From positions 1 to 30,252 of the IMG/VR virus record IMGVR_UViG_3300021959_008041: a stretch of 30,252 nt of DNA. One strand, given 5' to 3'. The notes beneath the pieces are model-generated. The model was not told where the DNA came from, searched no databases, and saw only the letters and a list, made by a program, of their open reading frames with translations. This document shows positions 23,505 to 30,252 of the stretch, one piece after another (within the stretch, counting starts at the first letter, position 1; each line of letters starts with the position of its first letter). The position numbers and the translations under genes are program-made. The stretch is from a virus.

Positions 23505-25758
23505 TATATTTTATATTGCACCAACTAAAGATATACAATTCAAAAAATTAAAGACTAAATTTTTTACGATAAAGTTTGCGAAAGATATATTTGAAGCTCA
23601 ACGTAAATCTGTAACTAAGTTTTTTTATACTGTATATGATAATTGTATTGTATCATCTGATTTTAATTTTGATTATGTGCCAGATGACTGCAGTCAAGAT
23701 GTACCGCATCTCTTTTTGAATGATGTATATTATGACAATATTGCTTTAATACCAAAAAAATACCATATATCAGCAAGAGAAGCTGAATACAGATTTTTTG
23801 TTAATAAAAAACAAGTAGAAATTTTAGCTAGCACCCCAAAGAAATATGATAGATTTACAATCCAAAATTTTACTGACTATAAATACGCAATGGAATGCTC
23901 TGAAACAGAAATGTTTTACGCATCGTCGCCAAATATTGATATATCTCAATTTAATTTTGATATGTATTTTGAGTATTCTGATTTATATAATAGACACGAA
24001 AATCACGCATTTATACATAGAGTAGAAGGAATAGATTATTATAATGGTTTGTTTCTGCTATCTAAACATAAACCAGTCACAGCAAGAGAAATTGAGTATA
24101 GACATTTAGTAGGCAGAAAAGAACATAACATCGTAGCCAGTACACCTGTACAATATGACGTATTTAATGTAGAGACTTATGATGATTATTTACACGCATT
24201 AGATAATACAAAAACAGAATTATTTTGGGCAACTACCCCAAACATTGAAACTTCATACTATAGATTTGATTTATATTTTACACATGATGATGAATATAAT
24301 AGAAAAGAAAATCATGCATTAGCGCATCTAGTTAATGGTAAGAAATATCACAATGGATTGTTTCTATTATCCAAACATAAACCGTTGTCACGTAAAGAGA
24401 TAGAGTATAGGCATTTAGTTAGTGGCAAAGAATGGGATATAGTTGGGTCATTTGCTACAACATATGAAAGATTTGTCATTGATTCATATGAGATGTACAA
24501 ATATGCAATGGAGTGGTCAAAAACTGAATTATTTTGGGCATGTACTCCAAATATTAACACAGGTGACTTTGACTTTTCTCAAATATACTTTACACACGAT
24601 GACGAATATAATAGAAAAGAAAATCATGCCTTTATACATCATGTTGACGGAGTAGATTATTATAATGGTTTGTTTCTGCTATCTAAACATAAACCAGTTA
24701 CTGAAAGAGAAATAGAATACAGACATTTAGTATCACGTAAAGAACACGATCTTGTAGCAAGCGGTCCAGTAGAATATGATAGTTTTATAGTTGATACATA
24801 TGAGGATTATCAACACGCATTAACACAATCCTCAACTGAGTTATTTTATGCTATACCAACTCAAGTACAAGATGTAGAATTACCTAAGTTATATTTTACA
24901 CACGATAACGAATATCATAGAAAAGAAAATCATACATTTAAAAACTTATGTAATAGTGAAGAAAAAGATAATGGTGTATTTTTATGTTCAAAATATAAAG
25001 AACTTAGTAAAAGAGAGTTAGAACACAGACATATTGTCTACAAAAAACCGTGGGATATCATTGTATCTAAGCATAAACCATATGACGTAGTGTTTATGAG
25101 CTATGACGAAGCCGCAGCAGATAAGCATTATGAAGAACTGCTTATAAAAGCACCTCATGCTACTCGTGTTCATGGTGTAAAAGGAATTCATCAAGCACAT
25201 ATACAGGCAGCAAAGCAGTCTACATCAGAAATGGTATGGATTGTTGATGCTGACGCTGTTTTAATGGAAGATTTTAATTTTGATTTGTTTGTTGAGAAAT
25301 GGGATAGGGAAACGGTTCATGTGTGGCGTTCAAAAAATCCAATAAATGACTTAGTTTATGGTTATGGAGGAGTAAAATTGTTTCCTCGAGAGCTAACGAT
25401 AAATATGGATACATCTAAGCCTGATATGACAACGTCAATTACAGAAAGATTTAGAGCAGTACAGGTAATATCAAATATTACAGCATTTAATGTAGATGAG
25501 TTTTCTACTTGGAAGTCTGCTTTCAGAGAATGTTGTAAGTTATCTTCTAAAGTAATTGACAGGCAAAAAGCAGTTGAAACTGAAGAACGTTTAGACATTT
25601 GGTGTACAGTAGGAGCTGATAAAGAATTTGGAGAATATGCTATAGCTGGCGCTAAAGCAGGGAGAGAATATGGTTATCAAAATAAAAATAATGTCGCAGC
25701 ATTAAAATTAATAAATGATTTTGATTGGTTAAGGAATTATTATGGCAAAGAATATTAA
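23497..25758 (+). CDS. tandem-repeat protein fused to a C-terminal DxD glycosyltransferase-like domain
   Basis: 753 residues. Residues about 94-505 are four repeats of 102-104 residues. Each begins REIEYRHLV..KE..IVAS, passes YD.F.V.TY.DY..AL..T.ELFWA..PNI and a ...YFTHDDEYNRKENHAF block, and ends NGLFLLSKHKPV. A degenerate copy precedes them (1-93) and a partial one follows (506-528). Residues 529-753 are a GT-A-like domain starting YDVVFMSYDE, with RVHGVKG, Asp584-Ala-Asp586, and YGYGGVK. This domain also exists alone at 4910-5836. The repeats are His-, Asp- and aromatic-rich and could bind glycan or acceptor, or present the catalytic domain; their role is unknown. No signal peptide. It overlaps its neighbours by 8 and 17 bases. 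Confidence 0.7.
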   Translation: MFDIFYIAPTKDIQFKKLKTKFFTIKFAKDIFEAQRKSVTKFFYTVYDNCIVSSDFNFDYVPDDCSQDVPHLFLNDVYYDNIALIPKKYHISAREAEYRFFVNKKQVEILASTPKKYDRFTIQNFTDYKYAMECSETEMFYASSPNIDISQFNFDMYFEYSDLYNRHENHAFIHRVEGIDYYNGLFLLSKHKPVTAREIEYRHLVGRKEHNIVASTPVQYDVFNVETYDDYLHALDNTKTELFWATTPNIETSYYRFDLYFTHDDEYNRKENHALAHLVNGKKYHNGLFLLSKHKPLSRKEIEYRHLVSGKEWDIVGSFATTYERFVIDSYEMYKYAMEWSKTELFWACTPNINTGDFDFSQIYFTHDDEYNRKENHAFIHHVDGVDYYNGLFLLSKHKPVTEREIEYRHLVSRKEHDLVASGPVEYDSFIVDTYEDYQHALTQSSTELFYAIPTQVQDVELPKLYFTHDNEYHRKENHTFKNLCNSEEKDNGVFLCSKYKELSKRELEHRHIVYKKPWDIIVSKHKPYDVVFMSYDEAAADKHYEELLIKAPHATRVHGVKGIHQAHIQAAKQSTSEMVWIVDADAVLMEDFNFDLFVEKWDRETVHVWRSKNPINDLVYGYGGVKLFPRELTINMDTSKPDMTTSITERFRAVQVISNITAFNVDEFSTWKSAFRECCKLSSKVIDRQKAVETEERLDIWCTVGADKEFGEYAIAGAKAGREYGYQNKNNVAALKLINDFDWLRNYYGKEY
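23776..25080 (+). repeat. in-frame tandem repeats of about 309 bases inside the 753-residue gene
   Basis: Unit boundaries by the first base of the (R/K)E(I/A)EYR codons are 23776, 24085, 24394, 24706 and, for the truncated last copy, 25012. Units are therefore 309, 309, 312 and 306 bases long. Units 1 and 3 share YKYAME and the FIH..(E/D)G(I/V)DYYNG ending, while units 2 and 4 share (D/E)DY.HAL. The array therefore looks like A-B-A-B. Confidence 0.75.
24032..24698 (+). repeat. 46-base perfect direct repeat (24032-24077 and 24653-24698)
   Basis: The same 46 bases occur at both positions, encoding the end of units 1 and 3 of the repeat protein (DYYNGLFLLSKHKPV). The equivalent stretch between units 2 and 3 differs at several synonymous and non-synonymous sites. 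The copies are 621 bases apart, two repeat units, pointing to duplication or gene conversion of a two-unit block. Confidence 0.7.
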
Positions 25759-26437
25759 GTGGAACGATGATAGAGACATCTATGGTCGAATGTTATTATT
25801 AACTGGCTCTTTTTTGTTTACAGGATTAAGAAATGCTGTAGACCATTATGATGCTGATCTAACAGACGCACTGTCTTGGGGTCAATTAAAAAGTAAAAGA
25901 TGGCTAATACTTACTTTGGAAGAGCTAGATAGAGATCTAGGTATGATTTTTATGGGCGCAGGATGGTATGCAATATTAGCTGGCATGATATTTGAAAGTA
26001 AACTAAAGTTTAACAAAATAAGATCTTTTGACATTGACGAAGAATGTGCCGCTATAGCAGATACAATAAATAGAAAATACGTTGCTGATGGATGGAAGTT
26101 TAAAGCAACCACACTTAACATACAAAATATAGAATATCCTAATTGTTATATAACAAAAAAGTTTAACGGCGACGAGCAAAGTATGACAGAAACGCCTGAT
26201 ACTGTAATTAATACCTCATGTGAACATATTGTAGATTTTCAACAATGGTATGAACGAATTCCTGAAGGTACCTTGTGTGTTTTACAAACAAATAACTACT
26301 TTGAAATTGCGGATCATATAAATTGTGTTGAAACATTGTCTGATTTCGCTGAACAAACACCATTTCAAGAGCTGTTATATGAAGGAGATTTAGATTGTAA
26401 TAAGTATTTGCGATTTATGAGGATTGGTATTAAATAA
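25742..26437 (+). CDS. class I SAM-dependent methyltransferase-like protein
   Basis: 231 residues. MIFMGAGWYAILA at 68-80 resembles motif I (the Gly-rich SAM loop), and IRSFDIDEECAAIA follows with Asp97/Asp99 where the SAM-ribose acidic residue is expected. VINTSCEHI at 155-163 is the motif IV position, followed by QQWYERIPEGTLCVLQTNN, typical of the post-motif strand. The order and spacing fit a small Rossmann methyltransferase of the nicotianamine-synthase-like or phage type. Substrate unknown. Its start lies 17 bases inside the previous gene. Its stop abuts the next ATG with no gap (TAAATG), so it is tightly coupled to the halogenase-like gene. Confidence 0.6.
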   Translation: MAKNIKWNDDRDIYGRMLLLTGSFLFTGLRNAVDHYDADLTDALSWGQLKSKRWLILTLEELDRDLGMIFMGAGWYAILAGMIFESKLKFNKIRSFDIDEECAAIADTINRKYVADGWKFKATTLNIQNIEYPNCYITKKFNGDEQSMTETPDTVINTSCEHIVDFQQWYERIPEGTLCVLQTNNYFEIADHINCVETLSDFAEQTPFQELLYEGDLDCNKYLRFMRIGIK

Positions 26438-27694
26438 ATGTTAAAAATTTGTATAATTGGAGGTGGAACTGCTGGGTGGATGGCAGCTGGTTACATAGAA
26501 AGTCAAATAGAAGATGTAGAAATAACACTAATAGAAAGTAAATCAGTGCCTACTATTGGAGTAGGTGAATCAACTCTTCCACAAGTCAAAACGTTTTTTG
26601 ACACTATTGGCATTTCTACAGATATATGGGTAAACGAGTGCGATGCAATTGTTAAAGAAGGTAACAGTAAGCATAATTGGAATGATCCAAATAGTGAAGA
26701 TGATTATTTAGGTTATACGTTTTGGTGTAACGATGATAATATTTTTGACAATTGGATACATGGTTACTTTAACAAACAATATGACAAGCACCAAATAAAC
26801 GATGATTTATATTATGGTAACGATAGAAGCGACTTCTTACATACTGCTTATCATTTAAATGCTGAAAAAATACCAAGAGTCATAAAAAATCATTGTAAAA
26901 AAGTTATTCATGTATATGATACAGTTGAGTCATTGCCAAAAGGTTTTGATTATTACTTATTATGCACAGGCCCGTCAAAAAAACTTGTAAAAGATAAAAC
27001 TTTATTTGATATTTCTACATACCACAAAGTAAATAGGGCATGGGTAGCTCCGTTACATTTAAAGCCAAATACTGCGATTGATAAATTTACAAGAAGCATT
27101 GCTCGTAAACACGGATGGCAATTTTATATTGATACTATCAATAAAACAGGAACAGGCTATGTATTTTCTAGTGATTTTGTTAGTGAAGATGATGCGTTGA
27201 TTGAATTTAATGAATATTTAGAAAAAGATAATCGCACCACAATACATAAACCTAATTTATTAAGATGGAATCCTGGTTGGTTAAAAGAAGCATGGCAAAC
27301 AACTGAAGATGGAGAAGTAATTGCTATAGGTTTAGCTAATGGTTTTATAGATCCATTAGAATCAAATGCTCTGTTTATGATACAATACACATCAACAGCA
27401 TTTGTAGATAGTCTTAAGAAAAGAAATCCAAAAAAAATATATAATAGAGCTTTACATAAACTTTGGTACTTAAATTCTACATATATTAGATTATTTTATC
27501 TATTAGCAAGAAGAAATGATAGCAGTTTTTGGAAATATTACAAACAATTTGACATTGACCCATTTAAAAAAGAATTGTGGGCAAATTATAAATTGATGAG
27601 TAATAAATATACTAATTTATTTCCTAATGCGCTTTGGGCAACAACAGCACTTTATTTTGATGAATGGGACTATTATGTTAGAAATAACAAATGA
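26438..27694 (+). CDS. flavin-dependent halogenase-like protein (tryptophan halogenase family)
   Basis: 418 residues against about 500 for tryptophan halogenases. GGGTAGWMAA at 8-17 is the FAD-binding GxGxxG. TIGVGESTLP at 39-48 is the family's second flavin motif. Lys73 (CDAIVKEG) is where the catalytic Lys of PrnA-type enzymes lies. Glu308 (DPLESN) matches the active-site Glu. The diagnostic WxWxIP motif, however, is changed to WQFYID at 227-232, so halogenation is not assured. A cyanophage flavin halogenase (VirX1) that iodinates small molecules is known, so a viral enzyme of this family has precedent. It would need reduced FAD from a host or phage reductase; none is seen here. Flanked by a methyltransferase and a radical SAM gene. 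Confidence 0.75.
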   Translation: MLKICIIGGGTAGWMAAGYIESQIEDVEITLIESKSVPTIGVGESTLPQVKTFFDTIGISTDIWVNECDAIVKEGNSKHNWNDPNSEDDYLGYTFWCNDDNIFDNWIHGYFNKQYDKHQINDDLYYGNDRSDFLHTAYHLNAEKIPRVIKNHCKKVIHVYDTVESLPKGFDYYLLCTGPSKKLVKDKTLFDISTYHKVNRAWVAPLHLKPNTAIDKFTRSIARKHGWQFYIDTINKTGTGYVFSSDFVSEDDALIEFNEYLEKDNRTTIHKPNLLRWNPGWLKEAWQTTEDGEVIAIGLANGFIDPLESNALFMIQYTSTAFVDSLKKRNPKKIYNRALHKLWYLNSTYIRLFYLLARRNDSSFWKYYKQFDIDPFKKELWANYKLMSNKYTNLFPNALWATTALYFDEWDYYVRNNK

Positions 27695-28610
27695 TCAGCC
27701 TAATAGTATGCATGCCGAATGGGTACTAACAAATGTTTGTAATTATAAGTGTAGTTATTGTGATCCTAGGTTAAATGAAGGTACACATCGTTGGCCCAAT
27801 TTGAAAGATTCCTTACGTTTTTGGAATTATGTTCATAGCAATGTTAATGAAAATAATAAAATGTTAACATTAACTGGTGGTGAGCCTACCTTATGGCCTA
27901 ATTTAATTCCTTTTTTGCAAGGTATAGATAGTATGTATGAAACTGCTATAGTAAGTAATGGAAGCCGTTCCTTAAAATATTGGGATACACTTATAAATTC
28001 AGTAGACTTAACTCAAATAACTATAAGTGTTCATTTTGAGTATGCAGATTTTGAACATTTGTGTAAAGTAATAGATATAGTTGGACATTCAAGTTGTCTT
28101 ACAGTTTTAATTATGTATGATATAAAAAATATACAATTATGTAAAGAATTTGCAGAAAAAGTTGTAGATTTAAATTTGCCTTGTAGATTAATGATAAAGC
28201 CAATTACAGATAGAACGTATACAAAAGATAATAAGGCTCTAGATTATACTATAGAACAGAAAAAGTTTATACAAGAATTTAATTACAATAATCAAAATAA
28301 GAAAAGTAATAACAAAACAGCAGTAGATGTTTATATAGACGGAGTCAAGTATAATATTAGTAAGTTATTAGAATTAGTGGCAGAAAATAAGCATAGTTTT
28401 AAAGGATGGATTTGTAACACTGGATATAACAGACTAGTAGTATGGTATGATGGAAATGTATATGGTGCCCAATGTTCAACAGCTAAGAAAAAACCATTAG
28501 GAAATATAAAAAATACACATCATGATATAGATGTAAATCCTATAATATGTAATACAAACTTTTGTGCTTGCATTCCTGATATTAGGATACCAAAAAGGAT
28601 TAGACAATAG
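27675..28610 (+). CDS. radical SAM enzyme with C-terminal auxiliary-cluster cysteines
   Basis: 311 residues from the ATG at 27675. An upstream in-frame ATG at 27627 would add 16 residues that are only the other frame of the halogenase gene. The core motif is Cys22, Cys26 and Cys29 (CNYKCSYC), with LTGGEPTLWPNLIP near residue 68. C-terminal Cys247, 267, 292, 297 and 299 have spacings of 20, 25, 5 and 2, against 19, 23, 5 and 2 in the paralogue at 10879-11853. Both end (D/C)xxIxIPK. The shared set suggests an identical auxiliary Fe-S cluster and related substrates. It overlaps the halogenase-like gene by 20 bases, so the two are probably translated together. Confidence 0.82.
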   Translation: MLEITNDQPNSMHAEWVLTNVCNYKCSYCDPRLNEGTHRWPNLKDSLRFWNYVHSNVNENNKMLTLTGGEPTLWPNLIPFLQGIDSMYETAIVSNGSRSLKYWDTLINSVDLTQITISVHFEYADFEHLCKVIDIVGHSSCLTVLIMYDIKNIQLCKEFAEKVVDLNLPCRLMIKPITDRTYTKDNKALDYTIEQKKFIQEFNYNNQNKKSNNKTAVDVYIDGVKYNISKLLELVAENKHSFKGWICNTGYNRLVVWYDGNVYGAQCSTAKKKPLGNIKNTHHDIDVNPIICNTNFCACIPDIRIPKRIRQ

Positions 28611-29689
28611 TGTACAAATATTCAGACATTCGTAAAATTCACTTAGAAGTTACGCAAAGATGTAATGCGGCATGCCCTATGTGCGATAGAAATCAAAATG
28701 GCGGCTCTATTAATCCTCATATAAATCTAGACGAATTAACACTACAAGATTGTCAAAAAATATTTGAGCCAAAGTTTATACAACAGTTGGACACAATGTA
28801 TATGTGCGGCAACCTCGGCGATCCAATATCTGCTAAAGACACAATAAAAATATTTGACTATTTTAGGGATCACAACGAAAAAATGTGGCTGTCTATGAAC
28901 ACAAATGGCGGCGCACGGGACAGAGAGTGGTGGCAAATGCTTGCTAGGATACTTAGGAAGCCCGCTGCTGTGATTTTTTCAGTGGATGGGTTAGCTGATA
29001 CTAACCATCTATACCGTCAAGGCGTGGTATGGGAACACGTTGAGATGAATATGCGGACATTTATCGAAGCCGGCGGCAGGGCTCGTTGGGATTTTTTAAT
29101 ATTTGAGCATAATCAGCATCAAGTTGAAGAAGCACGAGCATTGGCAGATGCATGGGGTGTTGAACGATTTGTAGCCAAAAAAACAGGACGGTTTGTAACT
29201 GCTAAAGTAGAAGCAAAAGAAAAACATCAAGCAGTAAATCGCAAAGGCGATAAAACTGTAGAACTTAAAAAACCAAAAGAGGAGTATAGAAATGCAGCCG
29301 TGGAAAGTATGGACTCTCTTATCAGCCGCTATGGTAGTATGGACAATTATTACGATTCTGCTGCTATTCAGTGCAAGGTAAAAGAAGAAGGTAATTTGTT
29401 TATTACAGCAGAAGGGTTGGCCCTGCCTTGTTGTTGGACTGCTGGTAGAATGTATAAATGGTGGCACAAAGATCCAAAGGTTGAACAAATATGGGAATAT
29501 ATAGATGTTGTAGGAGGCAAAGACGCTATCAATGCCAAGCTCCATTCGTTAAAATCTGTATTTGATACAAAGATTTTTAACATTATAGAGGCAAGCTGGC
29601 AGAAACCATCCTGCGCTTCAGGTAAGTTAAAAGTATGTGCTACAAAATGTGGAGTAGAGTTTGATCCATTTGGAGAACAATATAAATGA
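28610..29689 (+). CDS. radical SAM/SPASM enzyme
   Basis: 359 residues from a GTG that overlaps the previous TAG by one base. The core motif is Cys18, Cys22 and Cys25 (CNAACPMC). MCGNLGDP near residue 64 takes the place of the GGEP motif, as in many SPASM enzymes. The C-terminal SPASM-like region has Cys255, Cys274/275 (LPCCW), Cys335, Cys343 and Cys347 (LKVCATKCG). It differs from the other seven radical SAM genes in this window. It is also clearly G+C-richer: 29 of 60 bases in 28921-28980 against 17 of 60 in 8101-8160. SPASM enzymes often act on peptides or on sugar-type substrates; nothing here fixes which. Confidence 0.82.
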   Translation: MYKYSDIRKIHLEVTQRCNAACPMCDRNQNGGSINPHINLDELTLQDCQKIFEPKFIQQLDTMYMCGNLGDPISAKDTIKIFDYFRDHNEKMWLSMNTNGGARDREWWQMLARILRKPAAVIFSVDGLADTNHLYRQGVVWEHVEMNMRTFIEAGGRARWDFLIFEHNQHQVEEARALADAWGVERFVAKKTGRFVTAKVEAKEKHQAVNRKGDKTVELKKPKEEYRNAAVESMDSLISRYGSMDNYYDSAAIQCKVKEEGNLFITAEGLALPCCWTAGRMYKWWHKDPKVEQIWEYIDVVGGKDAINAKLHSLKSVFDTKIFNIIEASWQKPSCASGKLKVCATKCGVEFDPFGEQYK

Positions 29690-30237
29690 CAACGTTTACA
29701 ATCATAAATAGATTTCCTAACGATTTATTAACAAAAGTTAAAGCTATATGGTACGAAGGTGTTTGGGAAAATATTACGGAGGCAAATCCTGGTATAATGT
29801 GGCATTATTGGTTACAGACAGATCACGAGCTATTTGATTATTTTCCTAAAGAGGCATTAACTTTAGAATATTATTTGAATCCTCCGCATGTAATCAATGC
29901 AGTTCATTTAGACAGAGGTAGGCTTTCAGCTTTAAACATTCCTGTTCAAGTTGATATTAACAACAGTTTTTTTGGTATAGGAAAGACTGATGATTTAAAT
30001 TACTATACTCCTAAAGAAGATGACTATACATTTGAAACGTCTGAGAAAGGAGAAAAAGGTTTTTTTGAGTATGAAAAAGATAAGATGTTACTGTATAATT
30101 TAGAAAAACCTGTATTGTTTAACACTAAAGTTCCTCATGGGTTAGTAAATAACTCAGACACAGAGCGTATTCTATTAAGCGTAACGTTTTCTAAAACCTA
30201 TAATGAAATGAAAGATATAATAAAAGAATGGATATGA
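29686..30237 (+). CDS. 2OG-Fe(II)-oxygenase-like jelly-roll protein
   Basis: 183 residues. His74-Leu-Asp76 (AVHLDRGR) and His151 (KVPHGLVNN) form the HxD...H iron site, and Arg161 (TERILLSVTF) is placed as the 2-oxoglutarate anchor. INxxH, NIPVQVD and the 'VPHxVxN' turn recall the aspartyl/prolyl-hydroxylase-like branch found in marine phages. It probably hydroxylates a substrate made or held by the preceding enzymes, or a protein residue. The ATG has ggag upstream (about 10-base spacing) and overlaps the previous stop as ATGA. Despite sharing the triad, it shows no clear sequence match to the oxygenase-like protein at 18483-18983 outside those residues. Confidence 0.6.
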   Translation: MTTFTIINRFPNDLLTKVKAIWYEGVWENITEANPGIMWHYWLQTDHELFDYFPKEALTLEYYLNPPHVINAVHLDRGRLSALNIPVQVDINNSFFGIGKTDDLNYYTPKEDDYTFETSEKGEKGFFEYEKDKMLLYNLEKPVLFNTKVPHGLVNNSDTERILLSVTFSKTYNEMKDIIKEWI

Positions 30238-30252
30238 TATCAGATACCTTTT
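30234..30252 (+). CDS. start of a further gene (3' partial)
   Basis: An ATG at 30234 overlaps the TGA of the preceding gene as ATGA, the same coupling used at many junctions in this window. The frame stays open to the window end, giving only six complete codons (MISDTF). Too short for any functional call; the identification rests on the overlap pattern alone. Confidence 0.4.

Noticed and set aside
23776-25080. CRISPR-like or non-coding repeat array
   Set aside because: The repeats are about 309 bases, in frame, and encode conserved protein units; there are no short identical repeats with unique spacers.
27627-27674. upstream start for the radical SAM gene at 27675
   Set aside because: The extra 16 residues are only the alternative frame of the halogenase-like gene, and the ATG at 27675 fits the overlap style of the operon and the usual short lead before the CxxxCxxC motif.
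29096-29545. 149-codon open frame on the minus strand opposite the SPASM radical SAM gene
   Set aside because: It lies entirely antisense to a gene with clear catalytic motifs, its translation is Phe/Ser/Cys-rich without a family pattern, and it has no operon partner.
1-30252. tRNA, rRNA, integrase, transposase or insertion-sequence signals
   Set aside because: I saw no cloverleaf-like segments between genes, no gaps large enough for RNA genes, and no transposase or integrase motifs in any reading frame.

Overview
The window looks like a piece of an AT-rich marine T4-like myovirus, of the kind that infects SAR11 (pelagiphage) or picocyanobacteria. The sequence does not decide the host. The evidence is two paralogous virion proteins of a type familiar from marine T4-like phages, exact T4-late-type promoter motifs (TATAAATA), almost no intergenic DNA, start/stop overlaps at nearly every junction, and no tRNA, rRNA, IS element or integrase. 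The longest non-coding stretches are only about 55-57 bases.

Layout. (1) 1-2150, plus strand: the end of a tail-fibre-like structural gene, then two tandem paralogous virion proteins. (2) 2206-14733, plus strand: a compact operon. It holds a conserved small phage protein, two GT-A (DxD) glycosyltransferase-like proteins, an orphan protein, a third DxD glycosyltransferase-like protein, six consecutive radical SAM enzymes and an SGNH-hydrolase-like protein. Of the six, one has a divergent N-terminal Cys region, three have N-terminal twitch/SPASM-like Cys clusters, one has a C-terminal Cys cluster, and one is a long B12-binding type. (3) 14710-21258, minus strand: an opposed operon whose transcription order is DegT/StrS-type aminotransferase, SGNH-like protein, AGAT/StrB-type amidinotransferase, 2OG-Fe(II)-oxygenase-like protein and three SEK-motif glycosyltransferase-like proteins. 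It meets region 2 tail to tail with overlapping coding ends. (4) 21259-21315: a divergent promoter region with a near-palindromic late promoter. (5) 21316-30252, plus strand: another SEK-motif glycosyltransferase-like protein, a nucleotide-sugar 6-dehydrogenase, a 753-aa repeat protein fused to a DxD glycosyltransferase-like domain, a SAM methyltransferase-like protein, a flavin-dependent halogenase-like protein, two more radical SAM enzymes, a 2OG-oxygenase-like protein and the first codons of another gene.

How the genes may work together (inference): the content is sugar activation and oxidation, amination, amidination, glycosyl transfer, hydroxylation, halogenation, methylation and radical chemistry. 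This reads as a phage-encoded biosynthetic and decoration system placed next to virion genes. It could build an unusual (possibly guanidinylated) glycan, a modified peptide or protein on the virion or host surface, or a small molecule. No substrate can be read from the DNA. Eight radical SAM enzymes in 30 kb of phage DNA is the most striking property.
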